64,000 nt of DNA from Allomuricauda sp. TY007 (GTDB taxonomy: Bacteria > Bacteroidota > Bacteroidia > Flavobacteriales > Flavobacteriaceae): the NCBI RefSeq assembly GCF_010468565.1, contig NZ_WUEG01000014.1:124001-188000 (forward strand). Reading direction: 5' to 3'. Made by a program: the position numbers and the translations under genes. The notes beneath the pieces are model-generated. The model searched no databases. It saw only the letters and a list, made by a program, of their open reading frames with translations, and had not been told where the DNA came from. This document shows, piece after piece, positions 35,219-42,825 of the stretch; the first letter of the stretch is position 1, and every line of letters begins with the position of its first letter.

Positions 35219-35318
35219 CTATTAACTTAATAAAACTAGATGAAACACTATTTTTTCCACTTGCCGCCACCAAGATAAAAACCTAATGATATGCCCAAGT
35301 AGGAGTTTTAGTTTTTAT

Positions 35319-35828
35319 TTAAAAATGAAAAGCAAAACCGATTAATCCTTGAAAAGCACTGTCTGCCTTATCTTCATCTAAAGTCATATTGTATCGAATT
35401 GTTGGTTCAATACTTACATTGTTTGCGACAAACCATGCATAACCTCCTTGAACGCCAACCCAACTGGCACCATTTCCATTAGAACTTGCCCCAGTATAAT
35501 CCACTCCTAAAGGTATCTCATCTATAATATAGTATTTGACCCCCACTTTGTAATTGAATGTGCCATCCATATCATCTCCCCCAGAATAACCTAAACCTAG
35601 TTTTAAAGCTAAATTGTCGGATACAAAGTAACCTCCCTCTGTTCCGATAGAATACAAGGTATACCCATTAGTTGAGACCAGGGAAAAAGCTGTGCTACCA
35701 GTCGTCCACGAACCCGTGTTGGCTTCGATAATCCAGCTACCTTGACTCAAGGAGTTTGAGTCATTTTGTGCATAAGTTGTTATTCCAACTAAAAGGAACA
35801 TTGCAAAAAAGATTTTTTTCATAATCAT
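35319..35828 (-). CDS. Small outer-membrane beta-barrel protein
   Basis: 169 residues, with a second possible start 6 nt inside (MKKIFFAMFLLVGITTYAQ signal peptide either way). The mature protein of about 150 residues shows alternating strands and aromatic ends (WIIEANTGSW, NLALKLGLGYSGG, FNYKVGVKYYI, GLIGFAFHF with C-terminal Phe), typical of an 8-stranded OmpX/OmpW-like barrel. Substrate or role unknown. Its upstream region has 21-bp repeat units like those upstream of the OmpA-family gene at 4301. Confidence 0.8.
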   Translation of the reverse strand: MIMKKIFFAMFLLVGITTYAQNDSNSLSQGSWIIEANTGSWTTGSTAFSLVSTNGYTLYSIGTEGGYFVSDNLALKLGLGYSGGDDMDGTFNYKVGVKYYIIDEIPLGVDYTGASSNGNGASWVGVQGGYAWFVANNVSIEPTIRYNMTLDEDKADSAFQGLIGFAFHF

Positions 35829-35921
35829 AAGTTTAGATAATTTGGTAATGATTTTATTGGGGCCTTTCCCCGTAAAGTTGTCGGCGAAATAACTATATTC
35901 TATTCAAGTATTGCCTCCAGA

Positions 35922-35972
35922 ATTAACGAATGCCTTATATCAATTTATGAATGCCCTATTTGAATTGATGTC
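35922..35972 (-). promoter_or_regulatory. LytTR-like direct repeats upstream of the barrel gene
   Basis: On the minus strand TTCATAAAT (35943-35951) and TTCGTTAAT (35922-35930) are 21 bp apart, and a degenerate third copy lies 21 bp further. The whole 21-bp units (CGAATGCC... and TGAATGCC...) match those at 4405-4425 and 4724-4765. The pair lies about 94-123 nt upstream of the barrel gene start. Confidence 0.5.
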
Positions 35973-35998
35973 CGTAAATCAAGTACACATCATTAACG

Positions 35999-36006
35999 TA
36001 TCTTTG
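35999..36006 (+). promoter_or_regulatory. -7 box placed for a near-leaderless trmN6 transcript
   Basis: TATCTTTG matches TAnnTTTG exactly and ends only 5 nt before the ATG at 36012, so transcription should start at or very close to the start codon. Confidence 0.5.
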
Positions 36007-36011
36007 ATGAC

Positions 36012-36722
36012 ATGAAACCTTTTAAATTCAAAGAGTTTACAGTTCACCAAGACCAATGTGCCATGAAGGTGGGAACCGATGGTGTATTATTGGGCGCATG
36101 GACATCTTTGCATAATGATCCTGAATCCGTTTTGGACATAGGAGCAGGAACCGGTCTTATCGCATTGCAACTCGCACAACGCTCATTGGCCGAAACCATA
36201 GATGCCATTGAGTTGGATGATGCTGCCTATGAGCAGTGCGTTGCTAATTTTGAAGTATCACCATGGGGAGACAGACTGTTCTGTTATCATGCAGGTTTTG
36301 ATGAATTTGTGGATGAAATGGACGATAAGTACGACTTGATCATTTCCAATCCGCCTTTCTATTCCGAAGATGTGGCCAGTAGAAATGAATCACGGGACAA
36401 GGCACGGCAAAGCAGTTCGCTGCCTTTTGAGGAATTAGTTGAGGGAGCAGCAAAACTTTTGAATGAAGATGGGATTTTTGCGGTAATCATTCCCTTTAAA
36501 GAGGAGTCTTATTTTACCGATGTTGCCAAAAAAGAAAGATTATTTCCAAACCGAATCACTCGGGTAAAGGGAAATCCCCATACCGATTTTAAAAGAAGTT
36601 TGATAGAATTCAGTTTTGATGAAAGCGAACCACACATTGATACCTTGGTCATTGAAGAAGGTAGACATAAATACACCAAGGAATATATCCAATTGACTCA
36701 AGCATTTTATTTAAAAATGTAA
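36012..36722 (+). CDS. trmN6: tRNA1(Val) adenine-37 N6-methyltransferase
   Basis: 236 residues, family length. Class I SAM-dependent methyltransferase: motif I VLDIGAGTGLIALQLAQRS, the acidic AIELDDAAYEQC, and the N6-adenine catalytic motif NPPFY in YDLIISNPPFYSED. The N-terminal FKFKEFTVHQDQCAMKVGTDGVLLGAW is typical of TrmN6/YfiC. It methylates A37 in tRNA1(Val). The next gene starts 44 nt downstream. Confidence 0.92.
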   Translation: MKPFKFKEFTVHQDQCAMKVGTDGVLLGAWTSLHNDPESVLDIGAGTGLIALQLAQRSLAETIDAIELDDAAYEQCVANFEVSPWGDRLFCYHAGFDEFVDEMDDKYDLIISNPPFYSEDVASRNESRDKARQSSSLPFEELVEGAAKLLNEDGIFAVIIPFKEESYFTDVAKKERLFPNRITRVKGNPHTDFKRSLIEFSFDESEPHIDTLVIEEGRHKYTKEYIQLTQAFYLKM

Positions 36723-36766
36723 CAATAACTGAATGAAATGTTATATTTACTTAAAATTTATTCTAA

Positions 36767-37945
36767 ATGAAGCCCGATTTATTTGAAGCCCCAGATTACT
36801 ACAATCTAGATGATTTGCTTTCAGAGGAGCATAAACTGGTTCGTGATGCGGCCCGCCAATGGGTAAAGCGAGATATCTCCCCGATTATTGAGGAATATGC
36901 CCAAAAGGCGGAATTCCCAGAACAGATTATTGGTGGATTGGCTGAAATAGGTGCTTTTGGTCCCTACATCCCTGAAGAATACGGCGGGGCAGGTTTGGAC
37001 CAAATCAGTTATGGCTTGATCATGCAGGAAATAGAACGTGGCGATAGTGGAGTTCGCTCTACAGCTTCCGTGCAGTCCTCATTGGTCATGTATCCCATAT
37101 TCGCCTACGGTACCGAAGAGCAGCGCAAAAAATACCTGCCCAAATTGGCAACAGGGGAGTGGATGGGCTGTTTTGGACTTACCGAGCCCAACCACGGATC
37201 TAATCCAGGAGGAATGGAAACCAAATTCAAGGATGCTGGTGACCATTACCTGTTGAACGGTGCCAAACTGTGGATTTCCAACTCACCATTTGCCGATGTG
37301 GCCGTTGTTTGGGCCAAAAACGAAGAAGGACGAATCCACGGACTTATTGTGGAGCGTGGCATGGAAGGCTTTTCCACACCAGAGACCCATAACAAATGGT
37401 CGTTGAGGGCGTCGGCTACGGGCGAGCTTATTTTTGATAATGTAAAAGTGCCCAAAGAAAATTTGTTGCCGGGTAAAAGTGGACTCGGTGCACCATTGGG
37501 TTGTTTGGATTCCGCCCGATACGGCATTGCATGGGGAGCTATCGGAGCTGCCATGGATTGTTACGACACGGCACTCCGTTATGCCAAGGAACGTGTTCAA
37601 TTTGGGAAACCCATTGCGGCATATCAACTTCAGCAAAAGAAATTGGCCGAAATGATTACCGAAATCACCAAGGCCCAATTATTGGCCTTTCGTTTGGGAC
37701 AATTAAAAAATGAAGGCAAGGCTACTACCGCCCAAATTTCCATGGCTAAACGGAACAATGTGGAAATGGCCATTAAAATAGCTCGCGAAGCACGGCAGAT
37801 GTTGGGCGGAATGGGAATTACGGGAGAATATAGCATTATGCGCCATATGATGAACCTCGAAAGTGTAATCACGTACGAAGGCACACACGATATTCACTTG
37901 TTGATTACCGGGGCCGACATTACCGGTATTCCTGCTTTCAAATAA
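36767..37945 (+). CDS. Glutaryl-CoA dehydrogenase-like acyl-CoA dehydrogenase
   Basis: 392 residues. Acyl-CoA dehydrogenase fold closest to glutaryl-CoA dehydrogenase: GVRSTASVQSSLVMYPI, CFGLTEPNHGSNPGGMET (FAD and substrate binding), and the catalytic Glu371 in YEGTHDIHLL. FAD-dependent oxidation of an acyl-CoA, probably glutaryl-CoA from lysine or tryptophan breakdown; the substrate is inferred from family likeness. Electrons would go to an electron-transfer flavoprotein. Convergent with the molybdoenzyme gene, 5 nt between stops. Confidence 0.9.
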   Translation: MKPDLFEAPDYYNLDDLLSEEHKLVRDAARQWVKRDISPIIEEYAQKAEFPEQIIGGLAEIGAFGPYIPEEYGGAGLDQISYGLIMQEIERGDSGVRSTASVQSSLVMYPIFAYGTEEQRKKYLPKLATGEWMGCFGLTEPNHGSNPGGMETKFKDAGDHYLLNGAKLWISNSPFADVAVVWAKNEEGRIHGLIVERGMEGFSTPETHNKWSLRASATGELIFDNVKVPKENLLPGKSGLGAPLGCLDSARYGIAWGAIGAAMDCYDTALRYAKERVQFGKPIAAYQLQQKKLAEMITEITKAQLLAFRLGQLKNEGKATTAQISMAKRNNVEMAIKIAREARQMLGGMGITGEYSIMRHMMNLESVITYEGTHDIHLLITGADITGIPAFK

Positions 37946-37950
37946 TCGAT

Positions 37951-40251
37951 TCAAGAAACTTTTGCCACCCTGACTTTGATGGATTTACTGATAGGCGTCT
38001 GGCTCTTATCGGCAAATTGATTGTAGGGAACCAGCATATTCGTTTCAGGAAAATAGGCGGCCATGTTTCCTTTTGGGATTTCATAGGGCACAACTATAAA
38101 TTTTTCTGCGGTGCGTTGAATACCGTCATAAGTGCTGTACAGATTGACTATATCCAATCGGGTAAGCCCTTTTTCAACCATATCCTCTTTATTCATAAAA
38201 ACCACACGTCGTTCATTGTGAATGCCACGGTAACGGTCGTTCAATCCATAAATGGTGGTATTGAACTGGTCATGCGAGCGAATGGTCATCAGCAATAACT
38301 CATTAGCTTGCAATTGATGGTTGGGCAATGGGGTAATGGACAATTGTGCCATTCCATTGGGTAGCATCCTAAAATCACGCGTACGGACATTGTTAGGTAG
38401 ATAATAGCCAAATCCTTTGGATTGTTCGCTGGTATTCTCGAACCCCTTCACGGTTTTGTCTATCAACTTTCGGATAAGATTGTAATCCTGACCCAACTCA
38501 TACCAATTCATGGAATGATTGCCTCTAAAATAAGTATGGGCCAAGAGGGCAATGATCTCAGGTTCACTTTTAATGTGATCGGAAGCAGGTTTCAACAGTC
38601 CTCTGCTCTGTCGAACCTTGCCCGTACTGCTTTCCATCGTCAAAAATTGAAGCTCGCCGTTCTTCTCATCTTTTTCGGAACGGCCAAAGGTCGGCAACAA
38701 CAATGCAGTTTTGCCCGTAACCAAATGGCTTCGGTTCAGTTTGGTACTGATTTGTACCGTCAAATCACAATTTTGAATGGCTTCGGCAGTATATCGTGTG
38801 TCTGAAGCGGCCATCAAAAAATTGCCGCCCAAACAAACAAACACTTTGGCCTTTCCTTCATGCATGGCTTTGATGGCCTCGACAGTATCGTATCCTTTTT
38901 CCGTAGGTGGGTCAAAATTGAGGTGCTTTTGGATTTTTTTGTTCAAACTTTGGCTTACGTAGTGCATAATGCCCACCGAACGATCGCCCTGCACATTGCT
39001 ATGCCCACGCACAGGACAAGTCCCGGCAAAGGGTTTTCCCACAGCTCCCTTGAGCAATAGAATATTCACATATTCCTTGATGCAATCCACTGCATTTTTA
39101 TGCTGGGTAATGCCCATGGCCCAGCAGATAACGATTTTGGTGTTTTCGGCCAACAATTGTACAACCTGATCAATTTTTCGCATGTACACCCCCGTTCTTT
39201 TTTGAAGGCTTTCCGTATCATAACGATCCAAATCTTTCAGCAGGTCATCATAGCCATCCACATATTCCACAATAAATTCATGGTCTAGGACATTATTGTT
39301 TTTGGCATCAAGAGCGACCAATTTTTTTAGAATGAGTTTGGTCAGCGCAATATCCTCATTGATTTTTACAGGCAAATGGATATCGGCCATGGCCTGTCCG
39401 TTGCCCAACATGTCCGAAACACTTTGCGGGTTTTTAAAGTTGACCAATCCCGTTTCCGCCAATGGGTTTATACTGATGACCTTACCCCCATTCTTCTTGC
39501 ACTTTTCCAGCGCAGCCAGCATTCTTGGGTGATTGGTCCCGGGGTTTTGACCCACTACCAGAACCACTTCAGCACCATATAGGTCATCGAGTTTTACCGA
39601 ACCTTTTCCGATTCCAAGTGTTTCGGAGAGGGCAACACCCGATGATTCATGGCACATATTGGAGCAATCGGGCATATTGTTGGTGCCAAAGGCACGGGCG
39701 AACATACCATAGAGGTAGGCAGCTTCGTTGCTAGATCGGCCCGAAGTATAAAAAATGGCCTTATTGGGGTTTTCTAGCTTATGCAATTCTTCAGAAATCA
39801 ATTCAAAAGCATCTTGCCAAGTAATGGGTTCGTAGTGCAGACTGTTGGGTCTTAAGACCATCGGTTCTACGAGGCGACCTAGTTTGTTCAGTTCAAAGTC
39901 ACTTAATCTGGAGAGTTCCTCAACGGAATGTCCCGAAAAAAAATCGGCTCCTATATGTTCCCGTGTGGCTTCATCGGCCAAGGCTTTTGCCCCATTTTCA
40001 CAATATTCCGCAATTTTTGATGGATGTTCGGGAACGGGCCAAGCACAACTAGGGCAGCGAAACCCATCTTCTTGGTTCATTTCCAAAAGGGTTCGCATGG
40101 AACGCATAATGCCCATTTCCTTAAAAGTGTGCCGTAATGCTTCCTTTACTCCCAAAAGGCCAGCAGATGTATGCATGGGATCTTTTAGGCGGAGTCCAGT
40201 GAATTTGATATCCCCAGTAAGGGAAATATTGCGGGTTATCTCTTTTTGCAT
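37951..40251 (-). CDS. FdhF/YdeP-family molybdopterin oxidoreductase
   Basis: 766 residues of the bis-MGD oxidoreductase superfamily, in the YdeP group. N-terminal FRCPSCAWPVPEHPS keeps a CxxC but lacks the full four-Cys iron-sulfur motif of classic formate dehydrogenases. Then YTSGRSSNEAAYLYGMFARA, PDCSNMCHESSGVALSETLG, VVGQNPGTNHPRML and a C-terminal molybdopterin-binding domain (LLLMTIRSHDQFNTTIYGLNDRYRG). YdeP is linked to acid resistance in E. coli; the substrate here is unknown. No partner subunits or FdhD nearby. A short TCCTA/TAGGA inverted repeat lies immediately upstream of the ATG. Confidence 0.88.
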   Translation of the reverse strand: MQKEITRNISLTGDIKFTGLRLKDPMHTSAGLLGVKEALRHTFKEMGIMRSMRTLLEMNQEDGFRCPSCAWPVPEHPSKIAEYCENGAKALADEATREHIGADFFSGHSVEELSRLSDFELNKLGRLVEPMVLRPNSLHYEPITWQDAFELISEELHKLENPNKAIFYTSGRSSNEAAYLYGMFARAFGTNNMPDCSNMCHESSGVALSETLGIGKGSVKLDDLYGAEVVLVVGQNPGTNHPRMLAALEKCKKNGGKVISINPLAETGLVNFKNPQSVSDMLGNGQAMADIHLPVKINEDIALTKLILKKLVALDAKNNNVLDHEFIVEYVDGYDDLLKDLDRYDTESLQKRTGVYMRKIDQVVQLLAENTKIVICWAMGITQHKNAVDCIKEYVNILLLKGAVGKPFAGTCPVRGHSNVQGDRSVGIMHYVSQSLNKKIQKHLNFDPPTEKGYDTVEAIKAMHEGKAKVFVCLGGNFLMAASDTRYTAEAIQNCDLTVQISTKLNRSHLVTGKTALLLPTFGRSEKDEKNGELQFLTMESSTGKVRQSRGLLKPASDHIKSEPEIIALLAHTYFRGNHSMNWYELGQDYNLIRKLIDKTVKGFENTSEQSKGFGYYLPNNVRTRDFRMLPNGMAQLSITPLPNHQLQANELLLMTIRSHDQFNTTIYGLNDRYRGIHNERRVVFMNKEDMVEKGLTRLDIVNLYSTYDGIQRTAEKFIVVPYEIPKGNMAAYFPETNMLVPYNQFADKSQTPISKSIKVRVAKVS

Positions 40252-40331
40252 GTCCTAATATAGGATTTTGGGGTGGGATAATTATTTCTCATGACTTTGG
40301 GCAATCCTATACTGAACGGAATTACCTTTGG

Positions 40332-40370
40332 TTCAAATTTGAATTACAATGGATTTCCTATGTAATTTAG
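40332..40370 (+). promoter_or_regulatory. Palindrome over the umuC promoter
   Basis: TTCAAATTTGAA (40332-40343) is a perfect 12-bp palindrome. It overlaps a TTTG (40338-40341) that lies 21 nt before TAATTTAG (40363-40370, one mismatch to TAnnTTTG). A repressor bound there would block the promoter, as expected for a damage-inducible gene. Confidence 0.45.
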
Positions 40371-40392
40371 CAAAAATCGAGTATTTTAAAGC

Positions 40393-41652
40393 ATGTTCGC
40401 CCTTGTAGATTGCAATAACTTCTATGCCTCTTGTGAACGGGCTTTTCAGCCCCAGTTCAATAATGTCCCTGTGGGTATTCTTTCCAATAACGATGGTTGT
40501 TTTATCTCGCGTAGCGATGAAGCGAAGGTACTTGGATTGCCCATGGGCGCCCCGGAATTCAAATATAGGCAGTTTTGTAAGGATAATAAGATCAAGGTGT
40601 TTTCATCCAATTACCCTTTGTATGGTGATATGAGTACGAGGGTCATGAACATTCTCGGAACTTTCACTCCCGATATGGAAGTGTACAGTGTTGATGAAGC
40701 CTTTCTAAAGTTTGATGGTTTCAAAGATTATGACTTTGATACTTACGGCAGGGAAATCCAACGGACTGTTCAAAAATGTACGGGCATTCCCATCAGTATA
40801 GGAATTGCACCCACGAAGGGATTGGCCAAGGTCGCCAATAAAATCGGCAAAAAACTGAAATCAAAAACCGGAGGAGTATATGTGATCCATTCCGAAGAAA
40901 GACGGATAAAAGCATTGAAATGGACTAAAATCGAGAGCGTCTGGGGGATAGGACGTGGAAACCTGAAACGGTTACAGACCAGAAACGTGAAAACAGCCTA
41001 TGATTTTACCCAATTGCCAGATGAATGGGTAAGGAGACAAATGGCCATTATCGGTCTTAGGTTGAAAAAAGATTTGGAAGGTAAGCCAACATTGGACTTG
41101 GATGATGACACTCGCGATAAAAAAGCGATAGCCACCACCAGAAGCTTTGAGAACACCTATTCCGATATTGAGAATATAAAGGAACGGATATCCACCTTCG
41201 CGACCAGTTGTGCCGAAAAATTGCGGAACCAAGGGAGCAGTTGCAACTATTTGGTGGTGCTTTTAAGAAGCGACAGGCATAAAAAAGACGAACCACAGGA
41301 TAAAAGCAGTCTTATCGTTACTTTGCCCTACGCTACGGATTCCAGCCTAACCATAAGCAACTACGCAGTTAAGGCTGCGGTTGCCCTATTCAAACCTGGA
41401 ATCAAATATAAAAGAGCGGGAGTAATTGTATCGGGACTGGTACCCACCAATGAACGGCAATTGGACCTGTTCCTGACCGAAAATCCAAAACACCATAAAC
41501 TTATGCAGGTTATGGATGGGATCAATACCAAATATGGCACTAACAAAATGAAAATAGCCAATCAAGATTTGGAAAGAACTTGGAAGATGCGACAAAATCA
41601 TCTTTCCCCTAGATACACTACAAATATCAACGAAATAATTGTGGTAAAATGA
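40393..41652 (+). CDS. umuC: Y-family DNA polymerase V catalytic subunit
   Basis: 419 residues. Translesion polymerase of the UmuC type. Catalytic Asp6 in MFALVDCNNFYASCERAF and Asp101-Glu102 in VYSVDEAFLKF. The HhH-containing thumb (KIESVWGIGRGNLKRLQ) and little-finger domain follow, and the C-terminal UmuC domain (VPTNERQLDLF) is present. It copies damaged DNA with cleaved UmuD. Here it is upstream of umuD, the reverse of the usual order, with a 4-nt ATGA overlap. Confidence 0.94.
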   Translation: MFALVDCNNFYASCERAFQPQFNNVPVGILSNNDGCFISRSDEAKVLGLPMGAPEFKYRQFCKDNKIKVFSSNYPLYGDMSTRVMNILGTFTPDMEVYSVDEAFLKFDGFKDYDFDTYGREIQRTVQKCTGIPISIGIAPTKGLAKVANKIGKKLKSKTGGVYVIHSEERRIKALKWTKIESVWGIGRGNLKRLQTRNVKTAYDFTQLPDEWVRRQMAIIGLRLKKDLEGKPTLDLDDDTRDKKAIATTRSFENTYSDIENIKERISTFATSCAEKLRNQGSSCNYLVVLLRSDRHKKDEPQDKSSLIVTLPYATDSSLTISNYAVKAAVALFKPGIKYKRAGVIVSGLVPTNERQLDLFLTENPKHHKLMQVMDGINTKYGTNKMKIANQDLERTWKMRQNHLSPRYTTNINEIIVVK

Positions 41653-42098
41653 CTTCCAAGAAAACTTCAAATATGGATGCCCTGACTTTTTTCACGCCTG
41701 ATGAGAGTAAAGATGTGAACATCCCTATTTCCAAAAATACCATATCTGCGGGATTTCCTTCACCTGCGGATGATTTTAAGGAAAAGCGCATCAGTTTGGA
41801 CAAAACTTTGATCAAGAATAAAGAAGCAACCTTCTATGCACGGGTGAGTGGAGAATCCATGATCGGGGCAGGGTTGGATGATGGGGATTTATTGATTATA
41901 GACCGCAGTTTGGACCCAGAACACGGCAAAATAGCAGTTTGTTTTTTAGATGGAGAGTTTACCGTAAAGCGACTGCATATCAAGAAGAACACCATTACAT
42001 TGATGCCAGAAAATAAAAGCTACAAACCCATTGAAGTTTCCAGGGATAGTGATTTATTGATTTGGGGAGTGGTCACTTATGTGATCAAGGCATTATGA
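41649..42098 (+). CDS. umuD: UmuD-like S24 self-cleaving protein
   Basis: 149 residues. LexA/UmuD fold without a DNA-binding domain. The cleavage site is Ala34-Gly35 (SAGFPSP), the catalytic Ser is Ser70 (GESMIGAG) and the Lys is Lys107 (FTVKRL). The spacings of 36 and 37 residues equal those of E. coli UmuD (24/60/97), with a tail 10 residues longer at the N-terminus. RecA-stimulated self-cleavage would give the active partner of UmuC. Its ATG overlaps the umuC stop. Confidence 0.93.
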   Translation: MTSKKTSNMDALTFFTPDESKDVNIPISKNTISAGFPSPADDFKEKRISLDKTLIKNKEATFYARVSGESMIGAGLDDGDLLIIDRSLDPEHGKIAVCFLDGEFTVKRLHIKKNTITLMPENKSYKPIEVSRDSDLLIWGVVTYVIKAL

Positions 42099-42132
42099 CA
42101 ATTGGATTTTGAAGGCTTTTTATGCCAAACCC

Positions 42133-42259
42133 GTCAATTCGAGTAAAATTCCGAAGGAATTTTGTGTCGAGAATCGGTTTTGGGCTTGGAATGCTGGTTC
42201 TCGACCTGCCTGCCGGCAGGCAGGTATAATTTTTCTTCCGAAAAATCACTTGAACTGAC
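42133..42259. repeat. Inverted pair of palindromic dispersed repeats, one with a nested palindrome
   Basis: The left copy starts GTCAATTCGAGT, has a stem AAAATTCC/GGAATTTT and ends TCGAGAATC. The right copy is inverted (reads GTCAGTTCAAGT... TCGAGAACC on the minus strand). Its stem has different bases but still pairs (ATTTTTC/GAAAAAT), and it carries the 20-bp perfect palindrome CCTGCCTGCCGGCAGGCAGG between the stem and the final TCGAGAACC. Confidence 0.8.
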
Positions 42260-42402
42260 AAATTTCAGTCAACATGTATAATTGGTTTATATCATATTGG
42301 ATAGCTTTCTGAAGTCAAAGGCTCACCTGAAAATAATTAGCGAATTTAAGAGATGTGATTTCAAAAAGGAGGTTTAGAAACACATAAATCCAAAACCTTT
42401 AC

Positions 42403-42410
42403 TATCTTTG
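42403..42410 (+). promoter_or_regulatory. -7 box of the orphan small RNA
   Basis: TATCTTTG matches TAnnTTTG exactly, lies 14 nt upstream of the first hairpin region and is followed by no coding gene. A -33 TTG at standard spacing was not found. Confidence 0.6.
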
Positions 42411-42415
42411 CAACG

Positions 42416-42511
42416 TTGTGTTGGATTCCAGTCACGATGATTGGAATCAGGTTGAAGCATCAAAACTGATGCTCGCCAATGAAAGGCTTTCCTTTTGGAA
42501 GGCTTTTTTTG
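42416..42511 (+). ncRNA. Candidate free-standing small RNA
   Basis: About 95 nt from the predicted start to the terminator. It folds into a hairpin GATTCCAGTCA/TGATTGGAATC (42424-42448, 11 bp with one G-U), a second hairpin AGCATCA/TGATGCT (42456-42473, AAAC loop), a short closing pair TTG/CAA around both, and an 11-bp terminator hairpin followed by seven T. No open frame of note and no downstream gene on this strand, so a trans-acting RNA is more likely than a leader. It may belong to a catalogued Bacteroidota RNA family, but I cannot check. Confidence 0.6.
42482..42511 (+). terminator. Terminator of the orphan small RNA
   Basis: Stem AAAGGCTTTCC with GGAAGGCTTTT (11 bp with wobble pairs), loop TTTT, then a run of T. 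Confidence 0.8.
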
Positions 42512-42703
42512 TTTGTGAAACCCAATTTTGAATTTGATTCAAGATTGATGGTCGAACAAATTCCGACGCAGGTCGGAATCTTCCCCAGTAAATCATAAAA
42601 CATTTGTGATAATTAGTGCGATTCGTGTCGAGCCATTTATCCAAGGAAAAGATTCTTCGCAAAGCTTTTCTAGTGTGTAGTCGAAAGGCTTAGAATAACA
42701 ATT

Positions 42704-42809
42704 AGATTTCTCAATCGTCACTGTGTTCCTCATTTTCGAAATGACCAGTTAATCTTTTTTTGTGGAGGATGTCATTTCGAACCGATCGTAGGAAGCGTGA
42801 GAAATCTCA
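42704..42809. repeat. Inverted pair of 40-nt dispersed repeats
   Basis: The right copy (42770-42809) starts TGTCATTTCGAAC and ends GTGAGAAATCTCA. The left copy (42704-42746) is the inverted form, AGATTTCTCA to CGAAATGACC. The right copy matches 53982-54021 at about 33 of 40 positions by eye. It lies just past the end of the hut operon and could form a large hairpin there. Confidence 0.75.
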
Positions 42810-42825
42810 AGCTTGACAAGTAATA

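Larger units (their letters stand above)
42099..42825. other. Repeat-rich intergenic region with an orphan small RNA
   Basis: 727 nt without a coding gene. It contains a paired palindromic repeat (42133-42259), a promoter with a structured RNA and terminator (42403-42511), a small ATTCCGAC/GTCGGAAT palindrome near 42560, and an inverted pair of 40-nt dispersed repeats (42704-42809). Confidence 0.7.

Noticed and set aside
42368..42374. AGGAGG-like sequence upstream of the small RNA
   Set aside because: It lies upstream of the promoter -7 box and precedes no open frame.
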